Source: Bacteroidota bacterium
GTDB lineage: Bacteria > Bacteroidota > Kryptoniia > Kryptoniales > JAKASW01
Direction: 5' to 3'
Assembly: GCA_021785235.1 (NCBI GenBank)
Contig: JAJYGB010000515.1
Span: 1 to 8,556 of the forward strand
Length of the DNA: 8,556 bases
This document shows, piece after piece, positions 1-5,750 of this stretch. The notes beneath the pieces are model-generated. The model saw nothing but the letters and a program-made list of their open reading frames with translations. It was not told where the DNA came from and searched no databases. Position numbers and translations under genes: made by a program. How positions within the stretch are numbered: the stretch's first letter is position 1; each line of letters opens with the position of its first letter.

Positions 1-19
1 CTCTATATGAAGGACGAGA

Positions 20-155
20 AATCCTAATATCTAAGCACTAAACTCTAAATAAATTTCGATGTTCTAAATTCAAATTTCAAAAGCCACTCAAGCAGCGTCG
101 CTAAGAAACCCGGGAATTCTAAGTTTAGTTACGATTTCGAGTTTAGAATTTCGAG
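20..155. repeat. AT-rich heptad-periodic intergenic repeat element
   Basis: This stretch is built largely of degenerate 7-nt units. From 20 to 47 four consecutive heptads each end in CTA (AATCCTA, ATATCTA, AGCACTA, AACTCTA), so CTAA recurs at 24, 31, 38 and 45. The same phase continues through 82 with TTCGATG, TTCTAAA, TTCAAAT and TTCAAAA. The right arm has heptads in the opposite sense: TTTAGTT at 124-130, then TTTCGAG, TTTAGAA and TTTCGAG at 135-155. TTCTAAA and TTTAGAA are reverse complements, so the two arms form an imperfect large inverted repeat around a GC-richer centre at about 92-114. The element lies immediately downstream of the thiolase gene, and its composition differs sharply from the neighbouring coding DNA. 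No open reading frame is seen. Its role is unknown. I recall similar TTTAGAATTTCGAG-like intergenic repeats from uncultured environmental bacteria, but cannot check this. Confidence 0.6.
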
Positions 156-169
156 GTCTACTCAAGTGG
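84..169 (-). terminator. Nested hairpin downstream of the thiolase, possible 3' end or terminator
   Basis: Two nested stems are visible. The outer arms are 84-92 (CCACTCAAG) and 161-169 (CTCAAGTGG). In RNA made from the minus strand all nine positions pair, two as G-U wobbles; the plus-strand version has two mismatches at those positions. The inner arms are 115-122 (AATTCTAA) and 143-150 (TTAGAATT), a perfect 8-bp stem with a 20-nt loop. On the minus strand the structure is followed by CTTTT, a short U-run, about 20 nt after the thiolase stop. This could be the 3' end of the thiolase transcript. The long interior and weak U-tract make it a poor canonical Rho-independent terminator. Confidence 0.3.
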
Positions 170-188
170 TTCTTCTCAAAGCGCCAAT

Positions 189-1403
189 CTATGTAAGTTT
201 AATTATGGTTGATATCCCCTGGCCGACGCCTATGCACATCGTTGCCAGGCCAAGGCCGGTCTTGCGCCTCTTCATCTCATGAAGAAGAGTCGTCAATATC
301 CTGGCTCCGCTTGCTCCGAGCGGATGTCCTAGCGCAATCGCTCCGCCGTTTACGTTTGTGATTGTTCGATCGAAGCCGATCTCGGTTATCACGGCAAGGG
401 ACTGTGCCGCGAAGGCTTCGTTCAGTTCAACCAGGCCTATATTGTCCAGACTAAGCTTCGCCTTTTCAAGGGCATTTCGAGTCGCCTGCACCGGTCCGAT
501 ACCCATGTAACGGGGGTCTACTCCGGCCGTGCCTGACGAAACCAGTTCCGCCATCGGCGTCAAGTCGTTCGCTTTCAAAAAAGACCCGGAGCAGAGGAGC
601 AGTGCGGCTGCACCGTCGTTGAGTCCCGACGAGTTGCCCGCAGTGACTGTCCCTGCATTCTTGAATGCCGGTTTGAGCTTCGACATCTTTTCAAGGTTAG
701 TGTCGCGTCTCGGGCCTTCGTCGACCGCAATTCTCATTCCTTCGCCCTTCCGTTCAACCACATTCACCGGGACGATCTCGTCTGCAAATTTTCCGTCGTC
801 CTGTGCCATGATGGCGCGGCGGTGGCTTTCAAGCGCGTAACTATCCTGCTCGTCGCGCCGGATATGGTACCTCTCTGCGAGGTTCTCGGCTGTCTCTCCC
901 ATACTCTCGAGCGGGAAGCGGGCTGCCAGCTTCGGGTTCGGAAACCGCCAGCCGAGTGCCGTATCATATGCCGTCAGATTTCCGAACGAGGCCTCCCCGG
1001 TGGTGTTCTTCGCAGCGGCATAAGGGGCGCGAGACATGCTCTCGATCCCACCGGCTATGACGCATTCCGCGTCGCCGGTCTGTATCATCCTAGCGGCTGA
1101 GTTCACAGCCTCCAGGCTCGAGCCGCATAGGCGGTTGACGGTGTATGCCGGCACACTGTACGGAAGCCCCGCGAGCAGCGCCGACATTCGGGCGACATTT
1201 CTGTTGTCCTCTCCCGCCTGATTAGCGCACCCCATTATCACTTCGTCGATTTTCGCCGCATCGATCTGAGTTCTGTCGACGATGGCGCCGATGACTATCG
1301 CCGCGAGGTCGTCCGGCCTGACGCTTCTGAGCACACCGCCGTATTTACCGACCGGAGTCCTTAATGCCGCGACAATGTATGCACGGGGATGGGATTCACT
1401 CAT
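189..1403 (-). CDS. Acetyl-CoA acyltransferase, beta-ketoadipyl-CoA thiolase type (PaaJ/PcaF-like)
   Basis: The 404-residue product has the full length of a biosynthetic/degradative thiolase. Such enzymes cleave 3-oxoacyl-CoA with CoA to acetyl-CoA and a shortened acyl-CoA in the cytoplasm. The nucleophilic cysteine is C93 in NRLCGSS, NEAFA lies at 328-332, the catalytic histidine is H360 in GGAIALGHPLGASG, and the second cysteine is C390 in MCIGVGQG. The stretch EDNRNVARMSALLAGLP (65-81) and the later GWRFPNP and TAENLAERY segments resemble beta-ketoadipyl-CoA thiolases (PaaJ, PcaF) more than FadA. That would make it the last phenylacetate step, giving succinyl-CoA and acetyl-CoA. The usual RLCGSG is RLCGSS here, a mild change next to the nucleophile. 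The ATG at 1401-1403 begins the conserved SxxxAYIVAALRTPVGKYGG-type N-terminus but has no clear Shine-Dalgarno. A 93-bp gap with a possible terminator separates it from the gene upstream. Exact acyl substrate is inferred; a general thiolase is the alternative. Confidence 0.9.
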   Translation of the reverse strand: MSESHPRAYIVAALRTPVGKYGGVLRSVRPDDLAAIVIGAIVDRTQIDAAKIDEVIMGCANQAGEDNRNVARMSALLAGLPYSVPAYTVNRLCGSSLEAVNSAARMIQTGDAECVIAGGIESMSRAPYAAAKNTTGEASFGNLTAYDTALGWRFPNPKLAARFPLESMGETAENLAERYHIRRDEQDSYALESHRRAIMAQDDGKFADEIVPVNVVERKGEGMRIAVDEGPRRDTNLEKMSKLKPAFKNAGTVTAGNSSGLNDGAAALLLCSGSFLKANDLTPMAELVSSGTAGVDPRYMGIGPVQATRNALEKAKLSLDNIGLVELNEAFAAQSLAVITEIGFDRTITNVNGGAIALGHPLGASGARILTTLLHEMKRRKTGLGLATMCIGVGQGISTIIKLT

Positions 1404-1437
1404 ATATTTGGAACACTAATCTTCGCGTAAGGATTTC

Positions 1438-1479
1438 AAAAATGGGGACGGCAAGCCAAAAACGGTTCGGCCTCCGTCC
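1438..1479 (-). terminator. Possible Rho-independent terminator between exported-protein gene and thiolase
   Basis: On the minus strand GGACGGAGGCC (1479-1469) can pair with GGCTTGCCGTCC (1457-1446) around an 11-nt loop, with one bulged C and one G-U pair. CCA and then five T residues (1442-1438) follow. It lies 18 bp after the stop of the 1497-2021 gene. If active, it would end or attenuate transcription before the thiolase, which would then need its own promoter or read-through. I see no convincing promoter in 1404-1440. The stem is imperfect and the U-tract short, so the call is moderate. Confidence 0.45.
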
Positions 1480-1496
1480 GTGATGTGGGTTCGTCG

Positions 1497-2021
1497 TCAA
1501 GGAGAGCCTGCGGGTTGAGCGAGTTTGATGAGCCCTTCTATGTCGGTCTTGCCGAGAATGTCGAACAAAGACTTCGTACTTTCAAGTCCGGACCCAGTGA
1601 CTTCCACAAGGAACCGGCTGGCAACCGGAAGCTGAAGTTTTGCCATACGGGACACGCTGTCGAAAGTCTCGAGGATCCTTATATCCTTATATAGCACTGT
1701 CCTCTCGTAGCCCGTTTCGGTTTCCTTGTCGATATCGCCCGTGACATTCATATATGAAGGTATGCTGATCATGTCCGTTATCTTCACCGAGATCGAGCTC
1801 TTTGATGTGTCCGTCGATAACCGATAGACGACCTGGGCCCATGATGTCGAAAAGCCCATCATAGAAGATGTCTCGCCGGTCGGCTTTCCCCTTGAATAGT
1901 TCTCGAAATCGCCCTCCGGAAGAAAGCGCTGCAATTCCTTGAACTGATAGACCTGCGGCTGCGCAAACGCCGGGACGGAAAAGAGAAGTAGAAACATATA
2001 CGGAAGAATCCTCGCTCGCAT
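1497..2021 (-). CDS. Small exported protein of unknown function
   Basis: The 174-residue product starts with a classical signal peptide: basic MRAR, a hydrophobic core at about 5-17, and a likely signal peptidase I site after AFA at residue 20. The mature part (about 154 residues) has no further membrane segment and no cysteine. Its layout is FLPEGDFENYSRGKPTGE near 33-50, an aromatic-rich Y-R-L stretch, then VKITDM at 79-84, and a C-terminal SRFLVEVTGSG near 135-145. This recalls small periplasmic proteins with an LP...G.P.G...Y...I.D...RFLV pattern, but I cannot name the family. The start is well supported by AAAGGAG (2034-2028), 6 nt before the ATG and directly abutting the stop codon of the dehydrogenase gene. 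The 13-bp gap argues for co-transcription with that gene. A secreted product inside a cytoplasmic acyl-CoA operon is unexpected. No function is assigned. Confidence 0.85.
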   Translation of the reverse strand: MRARILPYMFLLLFSVPAFAQPQVYQFKELQRFLPEGDFENYSRGKPTGETSSMMGFSTSWAQVVYRLSTDTSKSSISVKITDMISIPSYMNVTGDIDKETETGYERTVLYKDIRILETFDSVSRMAKLQLPVASRFLVEVTGSGLESTKSLFDILGKTDIEGLIKLAQPAGSP

Positions 2022-2034
2022 CCCATTCTCCTTT

Positions 2035-3240
2035 CTAATGCGACAGCATAAGGCTGGGCCTGTAGGCGTCGCCGTAGGTGCGTCGCATCATCTGAAGAAA
2101 CTCGGCTATCAGATATTTACCTATCGAATCGGAGAGCTCGAGCGGTCCTTTCGGAAAGTTCGTCCCGAGCCTCAGGGCAAGGTCGATGGATTCTCCGTCG
2201 GCGATACCCTCCTCAAGCATCAGGTGCGCCTCGTTTATCAGCATGGATATCGTCCTCGCGAGTATGAGGTGCTGTGAGTCGTTAAGAGGACTCTTTAGCT
2301 CCAGCTTGGCTGAGATTTTGTGCGCCATCTCCCTGAAGGCTTCGCTTATGAACGCGTCCCGACGTTCTATCTTCAATGCGGCGCGGCGCGTCTCGCCATC
2401 ATAATTATAGAACCCTTTCCCCGTCTTTCGCCCGAGGAGGCCGGATTCAACCATCTTCTGCTGCAGTATGACCGGCCTGAACCTGGGTTCAAAGAAAAAC
2501 TGCTCGTATAAAGATTTTGAAACGAGGAAATTCACATCGACGCCTACGAGGTCGAGCAGCCTGAACGGCCCCATGGGGAAATTAGCCGACTCGAAGGCGA
2601 AGTCTATTTCCTCGATCCCGCCGAGCCTTTCGGACAGAAAGCGGAGCGGCTCCAGGTAGAAATGTCGTGCACAGCGGTTCACCACAAACCCCGGAGTATC
2701 CCTCGTCACGATCGGCGTCTTGCCGATCTGCCTGACGATCTGTGAAATTTCCTGCAACACTTCATCGGAAAGAAAGTCTGTCCTGACGACTTCCACGAGT
2801 TTCATCCTGTGTGCGGGGTTGAAGAAGTGAAGTCCGGCGATCCTGTTCCTTCCGGCGCAGCCGTTCGCTATCGCGCCGATCGAAAGGCTGGAGGTGTTTG
2901 AGGTAATCGGGACGCCCGGTCCGCAAATCGCGTCGAGCTTCGCGAAGAGCTCTTTCTTCACGGATAACTTCTCGGTTACCGCTTCGACGACAAGATGCGC
3001 CTCGGAGAAATCGGACAACTCCGTCCGCGGGTGTATCCTCGCGATCGACGCCTGGGCATCTTCCGGCTTTATCCTCCCCTTTTCGGCTTCGCGGTGAAAC
3101 TCCTTGCTAATCACCTCGAGGGAGTGTGCGATCACTTCTTTCGATACGTCGTAGAGCAGAACCTCCCACCCGCTCCTTGCGAAGGAGATCGCGATCCCGG
3201 CACCCATAGTGCCCGTACCCGCAACGCCAACAGCTTTCAT
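2035..3240 (-). CDS. 3-hydroxyacyl-CoA dehydrogenase (PaaH-like)
   Basis: The 401-residue product oxidises a (3S)-3-hydroxyacyl-CoA to the 3-oxoacyl-CoA with NAD+. An N-terminal Rossmann domain opens with [13 protein letters not shown] (5-17), including the GxGxxG loop. The catalytic set fits the family exactly in spacing: S117, H138 in GLHFFNP, E150 and N188, as in the human enzyme's S137, H158, E170 and N208. After the NAD domain comes one 3HCDH C-terminal domain (about 184-282, ending [11 protein letters not shown]) and a second one (about 325-398, with [11 protein letters not shown] and [10 protein letters not shown]). This double C-domain layout is that of PaaH and FadJ-type enzymes, although the protein is shorter than typical PaaH (roughly 475-510 residues). 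The ATG at 3240-3238 shares its A with the TGA of the PaaA-like gene (TGATG), which suggests translational coupling. An in-frame extension up to 3321 would overlap that gene by 82 bases and add residues outside the family, so it is rejected. Confidence 0.92.
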   Translation of the reverse strand: MKAVGVAGTGTMGAGIAISFARSGWEVLLYDVSKEVIAHSLEVISKEFHREAEKGRIKPEDAQASIARIHPRTELSDFSEAHLVVEAVTEKLSVKKELFAKLDAICGPGVPITSNTSSLSIGAIANGCAGRNRIAGLHFFNPAHRMKLVEVVRTDFLSDEVLQEISQIVRQIGKTPIVTRDTPGFVVNRCARHFYLEPLRFLSERLGGIEEIDFAFESANFPMGPFRLLDLVGVDVNFLVSKSLYEQFFFEPRFRPVILQQKMVESGLLGRKTGKGFYNYDGETRRAALKIERRDAFISEAFREMAHKISAKLELKSPLNDSQHLILARTISMLINEAHLMLEEGIADGESIDLALRLGTNFPKGPLELSDSIGKYLIAEFLQMMRRTYGDAYRPSLMLSH

Positions 3241-4097
3241 CAGCCCGATATAACTCCGTCTTCTTCGATTTTCTCCCAATCGGGGCGCCAGTCGGGAAGA
3301 CTGAGCCCCCATTCGGAACATTTCAACCGGACCTCGTACGAGAACGCCTTACGCACCTCGTCGTTGTCCCTGGCTTTGAGACCGTACTTCCTGTATACCA
3401 TGTTGTGATGTGTTTTCGGTTTCCCGAAGATGTTCATCGTCCTAGGATACCACCTCTCAAGCGATGCCTGTATGTCGGTTTTTGTCGCACGGTCGAGCGC
3501 CATTTTCTTGACCCAGAAATCGCCGTGGTTGACGTGCATCATTTCTTCCTTGAAGATGCGCTCAATTTCTCTTTTCCACGGGCCGTAACTGGATTTACGG
3601 ACATCCTCCAGTTGGTGGCCGGCACCGCGGTCCATGCAGAACTGGAACATCACGAAATCGGCCCACGTGTCAATCGTGTAATAGAAAATGTTAACGCGCC
3701 TGTCGTCCGCGGCCCTCTTATTCTTCAGTTCGTCTGATTTAAGATCGACCCTGAGTGTGTAATCGTGTTGTGCCACGTGTGAATCGGCGTCGACCCCAAG
3801 GTCCTCCAGCAGTCGGTACATCGCGCGGGCGTGGCGTACCTCATCCTTCACTATGTTCGCGACGGCAAGCTTCTCCTCGGTGGTCGGAGCCTGCATGATC
3901 CAGGGAACATACCCAAACGCGCCCGCGAGCTCAGAGTCTGCCTGCTGCAGCATCAGGTTTGTGAGGTTCTCGAAATAATCGTCGCTCATTTCATCGACGT
4001 TCTCTATGGCTTCACCCCTTTGAATCTTCTCCCCCATCCGTTTTTCCCGTTCCTCGTTCGGCAGCTTAGATGGGTTTTTCGTCTGACCGGCAGCCAT
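3240..4097 (-). CDS. PaaA-like diiron protein, putative phenylacetyl-CoA epoxidase catalytic subunit
   Basis: The 285-residue product belongs to the ferritin-like phenylacetic acid catabolic protein family. PaaA is the catalytic alpha subunit of the multicomponent monooxygenase that makes 1,2-epoxyphenylacetyl-CoA. Likely diiron ligands are visible: E56 (SELAG), E86 and H89 ([11 protein letters not shown]), and E185 and H188 (KEEMMH). D147 in TWADF matches the conserved aspartate region of PaaA. The segment [17 protein letters not shown] (169-185) resembles the E. coli PaaA stretch TSYGPYARAMVKICKEE from memory. It is somewhat shorter than E. coli PaaA, mainly at the C-terminus. The charged N-terminal 30 residues look unstructured. 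The start has an excellent GGAGGA (4103-4108) 5 nt before the ATG. The structural partner PaaC and the reductase PaaE do not adjoin it. A related CoA-ester oxygenase with another substrate is possible; BoxB is less likely because it is much longer. Confidence 0.8.
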   Translation of the reverse strand: MAAGQTKNPSKLPNEEREKRMGEKIQRGEAIENVDEMSDDYFENLTNLMLQQADSELAGAFGYVPWIMQAPTTEEKLAVANIVKDEVRHARAMYRLLEDLGVDADSHVAQHDYTLRVDLKSDELKNKRAADDRRVNIFYYTIDTWADFVMFQFCMDRGAGHQLEDVRKSSYGPWKREIERIFKEEMMHVNHGDFWVKKMALDRATKTDIQASLERWYPRTMNIFGKPKTHHNMVYRKYGLKARDNDEVRKAFSYEVRLKCSEWGLSLPDWRPDWEKIEEDGVISG

Positions 4098-4120
4098 TAT
4101 TGTCCTCCTCTCTGTCTTTT

Positions 4121-4145
4121 CGGCGGGACATGTAACGACCCGCCG
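4121..4145. other. GC-rich intergenic hairpin between the PaaG-like and PaaA-like genes
   Basis: CGGCGGG (4121-4127) and CCCGCCG (4139-4145) form a perfect 7-bp all-GC stem with an 11-nt loop, in the 70-bp gap between the two genes. On the transcribed minus strand the stem is followed by AAAAG rather than a U-tract, so it is not a standard terminator for the operon. It ends about 13 nt before the GGAGGA ribosome binding site of the PaaA-like gene. It may act as a processing or stability barrier that sets different levels for the two gene products. That role is inferred. Confidence 0.5.
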
Positions 4146-4167
4146 TTATCGGCCTCAACGGCATGGA

Positions 4168-4947
4168 TCACCTGCCTTTATATGACGGCGGGCGCTTCTC
4201 GACAAAAGCTCTGGTCGCCTCTCTTGCGTCCTCCGTCCGTCCGGCAATTTCCTGCATATAGGCTTCGTATTCAAGACTCTCTTCAAGCGAAGACGTCGAA
4301 GAATGTTTCAGCAGCCTCTTTATGAGCGAATAAGCTTTAGTGGGACCGCCGGCGAAGTGCATCAGGATTTTTTCCGATTCTTCCGTGAATTTATCGTCGG
4401 GATAAACACGGTTAACGATGCCGAGCCTGAGGGCTTCCTCGGCAGAGACTTCGCTCCCGAGCGCGGCCAGTTCAAACGCCTTAGTGTAACCGACGAGCTG
4501 CGGAAGGAAATACGATGACCCGGAATCGGGCACGAGCCCTATCTTCACGAAAGCCTGTATGAGTTTCGCGGAGGAACTCATAACCTTAAAATCGCATGCC
4601 AGGGCAAGACTCATCCCTGCTCCCGCGGCGACGCCGTTTACCAGGGCGACCACCGGTTTCTCCATCCCGGTTATCCGGCTGATTATCGGGTTGTAACGCC
4701 TTTTCAGCGATTCTGCAAACGACATCCCCGGTCTGACTTCCTTCAGGTCCTGACCCGCCGAGAAGGCTCTCCCGTTCCCCGTAATCGCCACGCACCTGAT
4801 ATTTTGGTCGGCGGAGAAACTCTTCAACACCGATTGCATCTCGGAGGTCATCTTCTCGTTGAACGCGTTCAGCGAATCCTGCCGGTCCAACATTAGCCTG
4901 CCGATTCCATCTTCGACGGCAACCTTCACTGTTTCAAATTCAGGCAT
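4168..4947 (-). CDS. Crotonase-family 1,2-epoxyphenylacetyl-CoA isomerase (PaaG-like)
   Basis: The 259-residue product is a full-length crotonase-fold protein. The oxyanion-hole motifs are AFSAGQDL (61-68) and GVAAGAG (105-111). Both hydratase glutamates are replaced, by S113 and F133. An acidic residue is instead present at D141 in IGLVPDSG, matching the catalytic aspartate in E. coli PaaG's GLIPDCGG. That pattern points to isomerase chemistry: epoxyphenylacetyl-CoA to the oxepin-CoA, and possibly double-bond isomerisation, rather than hydration. It is unusual in having SGSSYFLP where PaaG has CGGTWLLP. The C-terminus ends in the typical PPSYKGR. Two starts are possible: ATG at 4947-4945, or TTG at 4953-4951 with two extra residues. 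AGGA at about 4958-4961 lies 10 nt from the ATG and 4 nt from the TTG; I prefer the ATG. The gene overlaps the pseudouridine synthase by 8 bp (14 with TTG), suggesting coupled translation. Confidence 0.88.
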   Translation of the reverse strand: MPEFETVKVAVEDGIGRLMLDRQDSLNAFNEKMTSEMQSVLKSFSADQNIRCVAITGNGRAFSAGQDLKEVRPGMSFAESLKRRYNPIISRITGMEKPVVALVNGVAAGAGMSLALACDFKVMSSSAKLIQAFVKIGLVPDSGSSYFLPQLVGYTKAFELAALGSEVSAEEALRLGIVNRVYPDDKFTEESEKILMHFAGGPTKAYSLIKRLLKHSSTSSLEESLEYEAYMQEIAGRTEDAREATRAFVEKRPPSYKGR

Positions 4948-5731
4948 GTCCAAAAGATCCTACGGACTGGTATGAAATAACGTTCTGTGATTTGAATTTA
5001 CGGAGATAGTTGAGGACGGACCGCATATCTTTCGGGAGGTCAGCTTTGAATACCACGTCCTCAGTGGTGGCCGGATGCGTGAACGAAATCGACTCCGCGT
5101 GCAGCGCCGTCCGCGATAGCAAAGGCTTCTCGTCGCCTTCCGAATAATAGTTGGCTTTGACGTGCGAAAGGAAGAACGGCTTCCCGTCGCCGTAGACTTT
5201 GTCGCACATTACAGGGAGCCCGACCGACGCGAGGTGGACTCTGATCTGATGCTGCCGCCCGCTCTCCGGCATCGCCTTAACGAGAGCGTAGCCGTCGAAC
5301 AGCTCTTCAACGCTGTAGTTCGTGACCGACGGCTTTCCGTGCTTCCTGTTCACCTTCATGACTCCAGGATGAGTCTGGCTTTCCGATATCGGCACGTCTA
5401 TCACCCCCTCCGCCTCCGCCGGCCTCCCCACAACAATCGCCGAATAGCTCTTGTGGACGTCTCTGTGTTCGAACTGTGCGTTCATTGCCGCGTGAGCCTC
5501 CGCGTCCTTCGCGAACACTATCACTCCGCTCGTTTCTTTGTCGATTCTGTGTACCACGAATATCCCGCCGAATTCCTCCTTCAGCATGTCATAAAGATTC
5601 GGAAGCGCGTGATTGTATCTGTCGGGGAGAACGAGCAGCTGAGGAGGCTTCTCCAGCACGATAATACGATCGTCCTCGAAGACGACAGACCCGTTGTGTG
5701 CCTTCAGAACATAGTCCAGTTTTCTTTTCAT
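4940..5731 (-). CDS. RluA-family RNA pseudouridine synthase
   Basis: The 263-residue product converts uridine to pseudouridine in rRNA or tRNA. The catalytic motif is HRIDKETSG (61-69) with D64 as the essential aspartate. ESGRQHQIRVHL (156-167) and LLSRTALHAESISFTHP (204-220) are the other conserved RluA-family motifs. An N-terminal S4 RNA-binding domain, present in RluC and RluD, is absent: the protein goes almost directly into the catalytic domain (EDDRIIVLEKPP at 19-30). It therefore resembles S4-less members such as RluA or TruC; the target nucleotide cannot be told from sequence. The ATG at 5731-5729 is preceded by GAGAGG with an unusually short 2-nt spacer, so translation may depend partly on coupling to the gene 19 bp upstream. 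It lies between two crotonase genes and overlaps the second, although its function has no known link to acyl-CoA degradation. Confidence 0.93.
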   Translation of the reverse strand: MKRKLDYVLKAHNGSVVFEDDRIIVLEKPPQLLVLPDRYNHALPNLYDMLKEEFGGIFVVHRIDKETSGVIVFAKDAEAHAAMNAQFEHRDVHKSYSAIVVGRPAEAEGVIDVPISESQTHPGVMKVNRKHGKPSVTNYSVEELFDGYALVKAMPESGRQHQIRVHLASVGLPVMCDKVYGDGKPFFLSHVKANYYSEGDEKPLLSRTALHAESISFTHPATTEDVVFKADLPKDMRSVLNYLRKFKSQNVISYQSVGSFGHA

Positions 5732-5750
5732 TTCCTCTCACCCGGAAAGT

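Noticed and set aside
20..155. CRISPR array or tRNA gene in the AT-rich left edge
   Set aside because: Repeat units are only 7 nt, degenerate and without spacers, and no cloverleaf or conserved tRNA boxes are seen.
3241..3321. 27-residue N-terminal extension of the 3-hydroxyacyl-CoA dehydrogenase
   Set aside because: The extension overlaps the end of the PaaA-like gene, is arginine-rich, and precedes the normal family start [10 protein letters not shown]; the coupled TGATG start is far more likely.
3240..4097. BoxB (benzoyl-CoA epoxidase) identity
   Set aside because: BoxB is much longer (roughly 470 residues), and the YGPW...KEExxH region matches PaaA better.
3831..4325. 164-residue plus-strand open frame spanning the gap between the PaaG-like and PaaA-like genes
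   Set aside because: It is mostly antisense to two well-supported genes and shows no conserved motif.
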